Shown here: piece after piece, positions 1 through 6,068 of the stretch
Numbering within the stretch: position 1 is the first letter of the stretch
How the letters are laid out: the number at the start of each line of letters is the position of its first letter
Source of the DNA: Gemmatimonadaceae bacterium
GTDB taxonomy: Bacteria > Gemmatimonadota > Gemmatimonadetes > Gemmatimonadales > Gemmatimonadaceae
Length of the DNA: 12,102 nucleotides
Assembly: GCA_014379705.1 (NCBI GenBank)
Contig: JACMLI010000721.1
Location: 1-12,102 of the forward strand
Direction of reading: 5' to 3'
The notes under the pieces: model-generated
Told to the model about the DNA's origin: nothing
The model's input: the letters and a program-made list of their open reading frames with translations, nothing else
Database searches by the model: none
Made by a program: the position numbers and the translations under genes

Positions 1-50
1 GTGTCGCCTTGTCCGGTGATGCGGTCCCAGATCCTGCCGAAGATGCTCAT
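1..50 (-). CDS. 5' end of a gene resembling DUF3597 (partial, runs off window)
   Basis: An ATG at 50-48 on the minus strand opens a frame reading MSIFGRIWDRITGQGD, cut by the window edge after 16 codons. An AAGG Shine-Dalgarno-like stretch lies about 8 nt upstream of the ATG. The opening M-S-I-F-G-x-I-x-D-x-I is what I recall for DUF3597-family proteins, small bacterial proteins of unknown function with a variable linker and a conserved C-terminal domain. Only the N-terminus is visible, so the family call rests on a short motif and could be coincidence. The gene is transcribed leftwards, like everything else up to 10197. Confidence 0.45.
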   Translation of the reverse strand, partial: MSIFGRIWDRITGQGD

Positions 51-208
51 GTGTGCGCCTTGGAATGGGGTGATAGACAGTGAGGGCCGCAAGTGTACCC
101 CGGTGCTGCGGCGACGTGCGCAAGCACTCATGCAATCATTGAGTGGGAAACTTCGTGACACCCGCACCCAACTGGACTTTCGTCGTGCCTGTGTCCCAGG
201 GAGATGAG

Positions 209-236
209 GGCCCTGCTCCGTAGCAGGGCCTTCTTC
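209..236 (+). terminator. Intrinsic terminator-like hairpin
   Basis: A perfect 9-bp stem, GGCCCTGCT (209-217) with AGCAGGGCC (222-230), closes a 4-nt CCGT loop. It is followed on the plus strand by TTCTTCACTT, a T-rich but not uniform tail. The minus-strand side has no T tract, so it would act on plus-strand transcripts. No convincing plus-strand gene ends just before it; it may end a small RNA or a lost gene, or be a hairpin in the leader of the minus-strand gene starting at 50. Confidence 0.5.
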
Positions 237-375
237 ACTTCAGCATTCCCGAGGCACCGACGACGCGCCACCAACGTGGCGATGACCGCCGAGCCCGAGC
301 GTGCGTCCGTGTACTTCTGTCACGTGCTCCTCACTCGGATCAACGAGCGGACGGGCACCCTCACCCGGGGATGAG

Positions 376-418
376 TGTTACCCATGTTCCCGGAAGACTC
401 TGTTACCTATGTCCCCGG
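376..418. repeat. Two tandem-spaced 18-bp direct repeats, IS-end-like
   Basis: TGTTACCCATGTTCCCGG (376-393) is repeated as TGTTACCTATGTCCCCGG (401-418), with two differences and a 25-bp period. From memory, such TGTTACC-ATGT-CCCGG tandem motifs occur at ends of IS21- or IS481-like insertion sequences, where the transposase binds several copies. No transposase gene remains nearby, so this would be a solo end left by an old insertion or deletion. The family assignment is tentative; the repeat itself is directly visible. Confidence 0.55.
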
Positions 419-658
419 TTGCTCAATTCGGGAGCGAACAGCGACAGGGCGGGGCCGGGCTAGGTGCGCCCACCTATATAGACGGCCCCTGCGCACCGAC
501 TCGGGCGCGCCACCCAACGTTTCGGTCGGAATCTCGAGTGCCCGGCGCTTCGATTCCGGCGCACCGGGCCGGTGGGCAGACCAACTCTCCCCCGCGCCCA
601 GACGCGAGATGGCGAGAGGCCGCCTGAATGCTGACCCCCTCATTTCCTTCTCTTCGCG

Positions 659-754
659 GCCTAACGCCAGAGTTCAGCTGCGAAGGCGCGAACGTGATCT
701 CGGCCGCCGTGAGGACATTTCCGCGCCTTCGTCAGCTGCAACGACTCGTTAGCC
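659..754 (-). repeat. attC: Integron attC recombination site (minus orientation)
   Basis: Read on the minus strand, the site starts with R'' GGCTAAC (754-748) and ends with R' GTTAGGC (665-659), a perfect GTTRRRY core. The inner arms 742-719 and 692-672 pair almost completely: each contains GTT, CAGCTG, CGAAGGCGCG and AA. The 742-719 arm carries three extra unpaired bases, one after GTT, one after CAGCTG and one before AA. These are the extrahelical bases that give an attC its strand polarity. Unpaired spacers (747-743 and 671-666) flank the outer boxes, and about 26 nt form the terminal loop. Length (96 bp), box sequences, bulges and its position about 20 bp after a cassette gene all match the attC architecture. 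The mismatch in R'' is tolerated in known sites. Confidence 0.9.
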
Positions 755-774
755 GGTGCGTCCGGGTCTGGCGG

Positions 775-1011
775 TCACTCCCGAGCCCAGCGAACGTCCA
801 TTCCCGCGCGCCCCACGAGCGCCTCCCGGAGCAGACCGACCAATCCGGCATCCGCGCCATCGCCCTCGAGCATGTCAATGGTCTCCGCGGTGAGGTAATA
901 ATCCTGGTCGGTCGCAGACTCCTCTTCGAGCGAATCCATGAGGCGCTGGAGCTGCGCGTCGCTGATCTCGCCCAGCCGTGTTCCCCGCTCGGCGTCGTAT
1001 AGCTGAACCAT
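775..1011 (-). CDS. Integron cassette gene: small acidic protein of unknown function
   Basis: This encodes 78 aa, beginning M-V-Q-L-Y-D and rich in Asp/Glu, with no Cys, no signal peptide and no membrane segment. The sequence is soluble-protein-like: an alternating N-terminal strand (about residues 2-15), then amphipathic helical stretches (about 18-33 and 40-68). GGAGAG ends 6 nt before the ATG, a good ribosome site. The gene ends 20 bp before the attC site in the same orientation, so it is the passenger of a mobile gene cassette whose upstream border may be the GTTATGT core-like box at 1073-1067. Similar short acidic proteins opening with x-L-Y-D are, as I recall, scattered across several phyla with unreliable names. 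I assign no function. Confidence 0.8.
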   Translation of the reverse strand: MVQLYDAERGTRLGEISDAQLQRLMDSLEEESATDQDYYLTAETIDMLEGDGADAGLVGLLREALVGRAGMDVRWARE

Positions 1012-1283
1012 TTGGCACTCTCCATGTCGAGTAGGTGGTGCACCCGGCTAGCGTGTATTAGCTCGAACATAACTGGGCGTGTTGTGACGGTCGCGGACTC
1101 ATCGTGCGCTCTTCATGCAGAATAAGATGGCGGGGCACGATCAGCAAGACGAGGCGCAAGCGCCTGTGGCGCCCCGGCTTGGGCGCTGTCGGAAGCGAGT
1201 TTGCTGCCGATTATTTGTGCGCGGGGAACTGTTGATAAGAGAAATGGCGGGCAAGCGGGGGTTGCTAGAGGACCCGACGCCGG
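1012..1283 (-). other. Putative attI / cassette-junction region
   Basis: This stretch lies between the integrase remnant and the cassette gene. On the minus strand GTTATGT (1073-1067) differs at one position from the GTTRRRY core and could be the junction where the cassette entered. A perfect 6-bp hairpin, AGGCGC-AA-GCGCCT (1152-1165), lies further upstream, without a T-run. No second attC fold is evident, so an attI site is more likely than another cassette, but attI sites have little conserved structure and this is not proven. The integrase reading frame stays open through here to a stop at 1115-1113, but the residues no longer resemble the family. Confidence 0.35.
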
Positions 1284-1722
1284 AAAGTGATCCCATGGAC
1301 TCTTGACGCCCGGACCGCGATCGAGCACGTGCAGGGAGATCCTGGTCGTCGCCACGTCCGTGTGGCCCAGGAGTTCCTGCACGGTGCGGATGTCATAACC
1401 GTTCCGCAGCAGCTGCGCGGCGGACGAATGCCGGACAGTGTGGGCAGTCACTCGGTAGTTGACCCCACTCGCCAGTCCCGCGGTGGTAGTGGCGAGTTGG
1501 ATCGTGCTCGCGTGCACGGGATCGCGCACGCAGCGCCCGCACACGGTTCACGAGCGCCTTCCACGCGATCCCCACACTGCGGGTGCCGCATGCCGCAGAA
1601 ACGGACGTACCGGATGATCCACCCCGGTACGCCCGTTCGGTGCGCGGACTGTAGTGGCGCGTGCGAATCGCCGCGCTGACCTGGTCGAGCAGTCGTGACA
1701 CACCAGCACCATACCGCCCCAC
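1284..1722 (-). pseudogene. intI: Decayed integron integrase (tyrosine recombinase)
   Basis: The N-terminal frame from the GTG at 1722 reads SRLLDQVSAAIRTRHYSPRT then ERAY, the start of an integron integrase core-binding domain. After the AY codons (about 1635) homology continues only in another frame, reading GWIIRYVRFCGMRHPQ, so there is a frameshift. It then jumps to the C-terminal catalytic part: VTAHTVRHS, DIRTVQELLGH and VLDRGPGVKSPWD, which are near-diagnostic for IntI-type recombinases. About 147 codons remain of a family near 320-340, so most of the middle, including the first catalytic Arg, is deleted. The HxxR and LGH residues remain, but the usual I-Y-T-H is I-S-L-H, so the nucleophilic Tyr is Ser. 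It cannot be active. It points the same way as the cassette, as in inverted integrons. Confidence 0.88.
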
Positions 1723-1784
1723 CGGCCCCCGCCCATCACCATTCCATGGCCGGCCGTGTCATTTCACCGCATGCACCGCTGGGG

Positions 1785-2297
1785 TCAGGACATCGCGCGG
1801 ACGATGGCGCTGAGCGTCACGATCTGTCCCGCGTGCCGCGAGGAATGCTCCGCCGCGTGGAAGATGAGCCCGAGCGTCGTCGAGGGCAGGCGCTTGCGAC
1901 CGACTTCGCGCGAAATAGCGAGGCTCCTTTCATCGACGGTCCGCAGGTAGGCGATGGCCCCCTCGAAGCCGCTCGTGAACCGTTGCAGCAGGTCGGCCGC
2001 GGAGGGTTGGTTGGCGTGGATCGAGCGCTCGCCCGCGAGCACCAGCAGCTGATCGTCGCTCAGTGCCGCGCCGCGCGAATACGTGAGCAGGCGGTCCAGG
2101 CTCCCCGGAAGGTGCGCCACGTGGAAGCCTACTGCGGCGACGCCGCCCGGCCGTGCCCACAGCTGCTCGGGCGTGAGCGTCGCCACCAGTGGCATCACGT
2201 CCTCCTGCACCTGCACCAAGGCGTGCGCCGCCGGTTGCAACAGCGGCGTGATCCCCGAGATCGGGCCACGAAGCCAGACCTCGGCCGGAACCGTCAC
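1785..2297 (-). CDS. DinB-family metal-binding protein
   Basis: This encodes 170 aa from a GTG start that overlaps the stop of the FMN reductase gene by GTGA (2297-2294), implying coupled translation. The usual DinB/YfiT four-helix metal fold is indicated by a central F-H-V-A-H (residues 58-62) and a late H-A-A-E-H-S-S-R-H-A-G-Q (147-158). H62, H151 and H155 are the likely metal triad. The superfamily includes thiol-dependent S-transferases (bacillithiol/mycothiol-linked) and mycothiol-dependent maleylpyruvate isomerase, but many members have unknown activity. As the last gene of a catabolic-looking operon it may carry out thiol-dependent isomerisation, detoxification or conjugation; this is inference. 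The open frame extends upstream to 2564, but that part is antisense-like shadow of the reductase gene. No clear terminator follows it. Confidence 0.85.
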   Translation of the reverse strand: MTVPAEVWLRGPISGITPLLQPAAHALVQVQEDVMPLVATLTPEQLWARPGGVAAVGFHVAHLPGSLDRLLTYSRGAALSDDQLLVLAGERSIHANQPSAADLLQRFTSGFEGAIAYLRTVDERSLAISREVGRKRLPSTTLGLIFHAAEHSSRHAGQIVTLSAIVRAMS

Positions 2298-2965
2298 GGC
2301 GCGACCTGCACGACCTCGTCCACCCGGTCGAGCCCTGCGCCGGGAGGCTCGCCGAGGAACTCGACCCACGCCCGCTTGATGCACGGATAGTGGCGCGCGG
2401 CTTCGGCGAGCGAGAGGAAGGCCTGCACGTTCATCTCGAATCGCTTCTGCAACGCCGCGTCGGCGAGCACCTCGCCATCGAACGCCTTGTGCGCCATGGC
2501 CAGCGAAAACATGTCCGGAAAGATGCGCGCACCGAGGTGCTCGAAGGGCATCCGCAGCGACCACAAACCACGATTGCCGCCACTGAGGGACGGAGACGCC
2601 GACATCAGCAGGCCGTGCCGCGCGTCGAAAGGCTGTGGACGAAAGCGCGAGGTCCAGTCGATCAGGTTCTTGAGCACCCCCGGCATCGACGCGTTGTATT
2701 CCGGCGACGCAATGATGAACGCGTCGTTGTCGAGGAGGCGCCGACGAAGCTCCTGCGCGCCAGCTGGAGGCCCGGACGCAGCGTCGACGTCACCGTCGAA
2801 CGAGGGCACGTCGAAGTCGCGCATCGAGGCAACGTCGACCGTCGCACCCTGCTGCTGCGCCACGCGCGCTGCGAGGTGGGCCAGCCTGGTGTTGAGGGAG
2901 CCCGCACGCAGCGACGCGGAGAACACCAGCACCTTGAGCGTGGGGGGGACGTTCGGATCGACCAT
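2294..2965 (-). CDS. NADPH-dependent FMN reductase family flavoprotein
   Basis: This encodes 223 aa in the flavodoxin-like fold. A first beta strand (KVLVFSASLR, residues 11-20) leads into the FMN phosphate loop S-A-S-L-R-A-G-S-L-N (16-25), and P-E-Y-N-A-S-M-P-G (88-96) is the second flavin-contacting signature of the NADPH-dependent FMN reductase/azoreductase/quinone reductase family. Length is slightly above the usual 180-200 aa. Members use NAD(P)H to reduce FMN, quinones or azo compounds in the cytoplasm. In this operon it could supply reduced flavin to a monooxygenase elsewhere, or reduce a quinoid intermediate. A perfect AGGAGG lies only 3 nt before the ATG, unusually close. It sits 67 bp after the MFS gene and overlaps the DinB gene by 4 bp. 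Confidence 0.92.
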   Translation of the reverse strand: MVDPNVPPTLKVLVFSASLRAGSLNTRLAHLAARVAQQQGATVDVASMRDFDVPSFDGDVDAASGPPAGAQELRRRLLDNDAFIIASPEYNASMPGVLKNLIDWTSRFRPQPFDARHGLLMSASPSLSGGNRGLWSLRMPFEHLGARIFPDMFSLAMAHKAFDGEVLADAALQKRFEMNVQAFLSLAEAARHYPCIKRAWVEFLGEPPGAGLDRVDEVVQVAP

Positions 2966-3032
2966 GAGCCTCCTGGATACCTGAACAGTGCGGCCGCCCC
3001 GCCGCCGTGTACAGGCACGCCGAACGGCAGGC

Positions 3033-4298
3033 TCAGGTGCCCCGCGACTCCCGGATCGACGGGCTCCATCGCATCGATACGCAGATCAGCGACGCCACGA
3101 AGGCCATCGCGCTGAGCGTATAGAAGGCACCGTTGTCGTGCCCCGTCGTGTCCTTGAGAAAGCCGATCAGCGTCGGACCGATGAAGCCACCCACGTTCCC
3201 GATCGAGTTCACCAACGCGATCCCCACGGCCGCCGAGCTCCCGCTGAGCAGGATGGTCGGCAGCGTCCAGAACGGGGCGAGGAAGGCGATCACCGCCACC
3301 TGCATCACCACGAGGCAGCCCATCTTCGCGGTCGGGTCGGGAAGGAGCGCCGCGCCAAGGCACGCGATCGACACGACCATCGCACACGCGGCGGCGTGCA
3401 GCACACGCTCACCGCGCCGGTCCGAGCTCATGCCCACGAGGATCAGGGCGATCGCGCAGAGGATCGCCACCGCGGTGATGAGCCACCCCATCTGCATCAC
3501 GGTGAGCTGCAGGCTTTCCTTCATCAGGGTCGGCCCCCAGAACACGTACGCATACCCGGCCGTCGTGACGAGCAGTTCGGGGATCGCGGCGAGCCAGATG
3601 AGGGGATGCGCGAGGGCACGCAGGGGAGGCAAGCCGTGGGCTGCCGCCGAACCGTCGCGATCACGGGCGAGGCGCTCGATCAGCCAGGCGCGCTGAGGCG
3701 CCGGGAGCCAGTGTGCCTCCTCGGGGCGCTCCGTCAGGTAGCGCAGCACCACGAAGCCCAGCAGCACCGACGGGATCCCCTCGACCAGGAAGAGCCATTG
3801 CCACCCGCTCAGCCCACCCGCGCCGTGGAACCCCAGGAGCCACGTGCCTAACGGACCGCCCAGGGCACCGGACAGCGGGATCGCGATCATGAACCACGCG
3901 AGCGACCGCGCGCGCATGGCGGCGGGATACCACTGGCTCAGGTAGTACAGGATCGCCGGGAAGAACCCGGCTTCTGCGACCCCGAGGAGGAATCGCATGA
4001 CGTAAAACTGCTCCGGCGTTCGCACGAACATCATGGCCGCGGCGAGGAAGCCCCACGAGATCATGATGCGGGCAATCCATCGTCGCGCCCCGACGCGAAT
4101 CAGCAGCAGGTTGCTCGGCACCTCGAACAAGCTGTAGCCGATGAAGAACACACCGGCCCCAAAGCCGAACGCCGCCGAGCTGAACCCGAGCTCGTCGTTC
4201 ATCTGCAACGCCGCGAGCCCGACGTTGGTGCGATCGAGAAAGTTGAAGATGTAGAGGACGAAGAGGAACGGCATGAGCCGCACGCTCACGCGCCGCAT
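3033..4298 (-). CDS. MFS transporter, anion:cation symporter (ACS) type
   Basis: From the ATG at 4298 this encodes 421 aa with about 12 hydrophobic segments and a central hydrophilic loop (about residues 175-215, rich in charged residues). The first segment and following loop, with F-L-D-R-T-N-V-G-L-A-A-L-Q-M-N (residues 20-34), are characteristic of the ACS family, which includes phthalate, tartrate, glucarate and 4-hydroxyphenylacetate permeases moving organic anions with H+ or Na+ across the inner membrane. It likely imports or exports the anion handled by the operon. The ATG lacks a good ribosome site. The same frame is open further upstream with family-like residues (ASLERAT before MRRVSVRLMPF), so the true start may be the CTG at 4364. 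The longer open frame to 5123 is a shadow of the SDR gene. Confidence 0.93.
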   Translation of the reverse strand: MRRVSVRLMPFLFVLYIFNFLDRTNVGLAALQMNDELGFSSAAFGFGAGVFFIGYSLFEVPSNLLLIRVGARRWIARIMISWGFLAAAMMFVRTPEQFYVMRFLLGVAEAGFFPAILYYLSQWYPAAMRARSLAWFMIAIPLSGALGGPLGTWLLGFHGAGGLSGWQWLFLVEGIPSVLLGFVVLRYLTERPEEAHWLPAPQRAWLIERLARDRDGSAAAHGLPPLRALAHPLIWLAAIPELLVTTAGYAYVFWGPTLMKESLQLTVMQMGWLITAVAILCAIALILVGMSSDRRGERVLHAAACAMVVSIACLGAALLPDPTAKMGCLVVMQVAVIAFLAPFWTLPTILLSGSSAAVGIALVNSIGNVGGFIGPTLIGFLKDTTGHDNGAFYTLSAMAFVASLICVSMRWSPSIRESRGT

Positions 4299-4360
4299 CG
4301 TGGCGCGCTCGAGGCTCGCCGTCCCTTCGCCGACGGCCGGCGTATCCAGGATGCCCGCGG

Positions 4361-5194
4361 TCAGAAGGTGATCCCTCCCCCGACCGTGATCACCTGTCCC
4401 GAGATGTAGTCCGACTCCGGCGTGCAGAAGAGCCACACGCCATTGGCCGCGTCTTCCACGGTGCCCAGGCGCCCCAGCGGGATCTGGTTCGTTTCGAGGG
4501 CCTCGATCATGGCGGGCTGCACGCCGTAGCGGATCTCGCGCCCCGCCACCTGCACCGGAGCGCTGGTCGCATCGAGCGCCTGCGTCATGCGCGTCTGGAT
4601 GAAGCCAAAGGCCACGCAGTTCACGTTGACCTTGTAGCGCCCCCACTCCTTGGCAAGCGTCTTCGTCATGCCCACGATGCCGGCCTTCGCCGTCGCGTAG
4701 TTCACCTGGCCCGCATTGCCGCCGAGGCCCGACACGGACGAGATGTTCACGACCTTGCGGAACACCTCGCGTCCGGCGGCCGCTTCCTCCTTGGCCATCC
4801 GACGGATCGGCTCCGCTGCCGCGCGCAGGATGCGAAAGGGTGCCGTGACGTGCACGTCCATGACCGCCGCGAACTGCTCGTCGGTCATCTTCTGGATCAC
4901 GCTGTCCCAGGTGAAGCCGGCGTTGTTGACGATGATGTCGAGCCCACCGTGAGCGTCGAGGGCCGCCGCCACGAAACGGTCCGCGAAGCCAGCCTCTGTA
5001 ACGCTTCCGGGAACCGCCGTGCCGTCGCTGCCCGCGGCGCGCACCAGTTCCAGCGTTTCGGCGAGCGGGGCCTCGTCCATGTCGTTCACGACGACGCGCG
5101 CGCCATCGCTGGCCAGCTTGCACGCGATGGCGCGACCGATACCGCGCCCCGCGCCGGTGACCAGCGCGACCTTACCCTCGAGACGTGCGGCCAT
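4361..5194 (-). CDS. SDR-family oxidoreductase (FabG-like)
   Basis: This encodes 277 aa, a classical short-chain dehydrogenase/reductase. The nucleotide-binding T-G-A-G-R-G-I-G is at residues 13-20 and N-N-A-G at 90-93. The catalytic set is Ser153 (NISSVSG), Tyr166 and Lys170 (Y-A-T-A-K). The C-terminal I-S-G-Q-V-I-T-V-G-G-G is typical of 3-oxoacyl-ACP/3-hydroxyacyl-CoA reductase-like members. An acidic N-D-M-D follows strand 2 (37-40), which favours NAD(H) over NADP(H). It has extra residues before the catalytic Ser (about 134-147) and between 190 and 230, so it is longer than the usual 245-250 aa. The start overlaps the hydrolase gene by 23 bp and has no strong ribosome site, implying coupling. 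Likely role: oxidation or reduction of a hydroxy/keto-acyl-CoA or alicyclic alcohol intermediate. Confidence 0.94.
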   Translation of the reverse strand: MAARLEGKVALVTGAGRGIGRAIACKLASDGARVVVNDMDEAPLAETLELVRAAGSDGTAVPGSVTEAGFADRFVAAALDAHGGLDIIVNNAGFTWDSVIQKMTDEQFAAVMDVHVTAPFRILRAAAEPIRRMAKEEAAAGREVFRKVVNISSVSGLGGNAGQVNYATAKAGIVGMTKTLAKEWGRYKVNVNCVAFGFIQTRMTQALDATSAPVQVAGREIRYGVQPAMIEALETNQIPLGRLGTVEDAANGVWLFCTPESDYISGQVITVGGGITF

Positions 5195-6068
5195 TTATGT
5201 CGGTACGGATGAAGTGCTCGATCTCCTGCTTCACCACCGCCCCTGCCGTTCCGAACACCATGCTGATGTGATTCCCAGGCACGAGCAGGTACGTCGCATC
5301 GGGAAAGGCGCGGGCGGTGGCGCGGGCGCTGATCTCGTCGATCAAGGGCAGCGTGCCCGGTGGACCATACGACCCGAGCGCGTTGAGCACGAGGGTCGGC
5401 TGCCTCACGTGTTGCACATGGTGGAGCCAGGGCTCCATGGCGAGTCCCATGGCGGCCTGCCCCACGGCCGATGCACTCGTCGTCGCCTGCACGCTCCCGT
5501 CCTCGTTCCTCGACAACTCGGCGCGAAAGTAGCGCTCGACGTCCTCGTCCCACACCCCGTCCATGTACGGGGCACGCTTGATCTCTTCCAGGTACGCCTC
5601 CGCAGACGGAGAGACCCTCGTCAGGCGGTCGAGCGACGGCTTGAGAGCGAGGCCGATGCGCGGATGCGAGGTGATGGCCGCGTCGATCACAACCAGCTTC
5701 TCCACGCGCTCCGGGAAGGTCGCGGCGATGTAGATCGCGAGGTAGCCACCGAACGAATGCCCGGCGAGCACCACGCGCTCCAGGCCGAGATGGTCGAGGA
5801 GCGCGATGACGTCGGCAGCGTGTTCCGGCATTCCGTAACCGGTCTCTGGCTTCCCGCTCCGCGCCCGGCCGCGCAAGTCGGGCGCGATGAGGCGAAAGGC
5901 CGGGCTCAAGCCTGCAGAGACAAGCCCGCTGAAGGCGTGCGCATTGGAGGACAGGCCGTGAAGCAGGACCACCGGCGGTCCCTCGCCTGGGAGATCGAGG
6001 TAGAAAAGCTCGATGCCATTGCAGGTGACCCGATGCTCCGTCGTGGCGGCACTCGCCGTGTGGGTCAT
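5172..6068 (-). CDS. Alpha/beta-hydrolase fold enzyme
   Basis: This encodes 298 aa with no signal peptide, so it is cytoplasmic. The oxyanion-hole H-G is at residues 37-38, the nucleophile elbow G-H-S-F-G-G is at 103-108 (Ser105), and the catalytic His is probably His267 (P-G-N-H). The usual Asp after strand 7 is not evident: that stretch reads LNALGSYGPPG. Asp129, 24 residues after Ser105 at the end of strand 6, sits where haloalkane dehalogenases of the LinB type keep their acid, so the acid may have moved. A cap domain spans about 135-215. Reaction could be ester, lactone or C-C bond hydrolysis. The ATG overlaps the ligase stop as ATGA (6068-6065), with GAGGTG as a good ribosome site 5 nt upstream; the gene overlaps the SDR gene by 23 bp. 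Confidence 0.92.
   Translation of the reverse strand: MTHTASAATTEHRVTCNGIELFYLDLPGEGPPVVLLHGLSSNAHAFSGLVSAGLSPAFRLIAPDLRGRARSGKPETGYGMPEHAADVIALLDHLGLERVVLAGHSFGGYLAIYIAATFPERVEKLVVIDAAITSHPRIGLALKPSLDRLTRVSPSAEAYLEEIKRAPYMDGVWDEDVERYFRAELSRNEDGSVQATTSASAVGQAAMGLAMEPWLHHVQHVRQPTLVLNALGSYGPPGTLPLIDEISARATARAFPDATYLLVPGNHISMVFGTAGAVVKQEIEHFIRTDINGRTSRG

Larger units (their letters stand above)
51..658. other. 608-bp stretch without a convincing gene; remnant-rich
   Basis: No open frame here shows a recognisable protein family. The plus frame ending at 207, the short plus frame ending at 374, and the plus frames across 301-752 are arginine/proline/serine-rich and look non-coding. The stretch contains a terminator-like hairpin (209-236) and a pair of IS-end-like direct repeats (376-418). 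On the minus strand, an open frame of 78 codons (643-407) begins about 16 nt past the attC core with an AGAAGGA-like ribosome site. It could be the remains of a second cassette gene, but its product is not recognisable and its stop lies inside the second direct repeat, so it is not called as a gene. Confidence 0.6.

Noticed and set aside
166..172. ACCCAAC box resembling an attC core
   Set aside because: No partner core and no palindromic arms within the usual distance on either side.
1..207. Plus-strand frame of 68 codons from the window start, ending next to the terminator
   Set aside because: Composition is not protein-like, no family is recognisable, and it overlaps the better-supported minus-strand start at 50. 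Its position before the terminator is noted but insufficient.
512..518. Second ACCCAAC box resembling an attC core
   Set aside because: No matching GTTRRRY partner or paired inner arms; inverted fragments nearby (GGAATC/GATTCC) do not align into an attC fold.
1152..1165. Perfect AGGCGC/GCGCCT hairpin considered as a terminator for the integrase
   Set aside because: No T-run follows on either strand; left as an unexplained hairpin in the putative attI region.
3033..5123. Very long minus-strand frame that appears to fuse an Arg/Gly-rich region to the MFS transporter
   Set aside because: The upstream part is low-complexity and lies over the SDR gene in another frame; the SDR has full motifs, so only the part from about 4298 (or 4364) is real.
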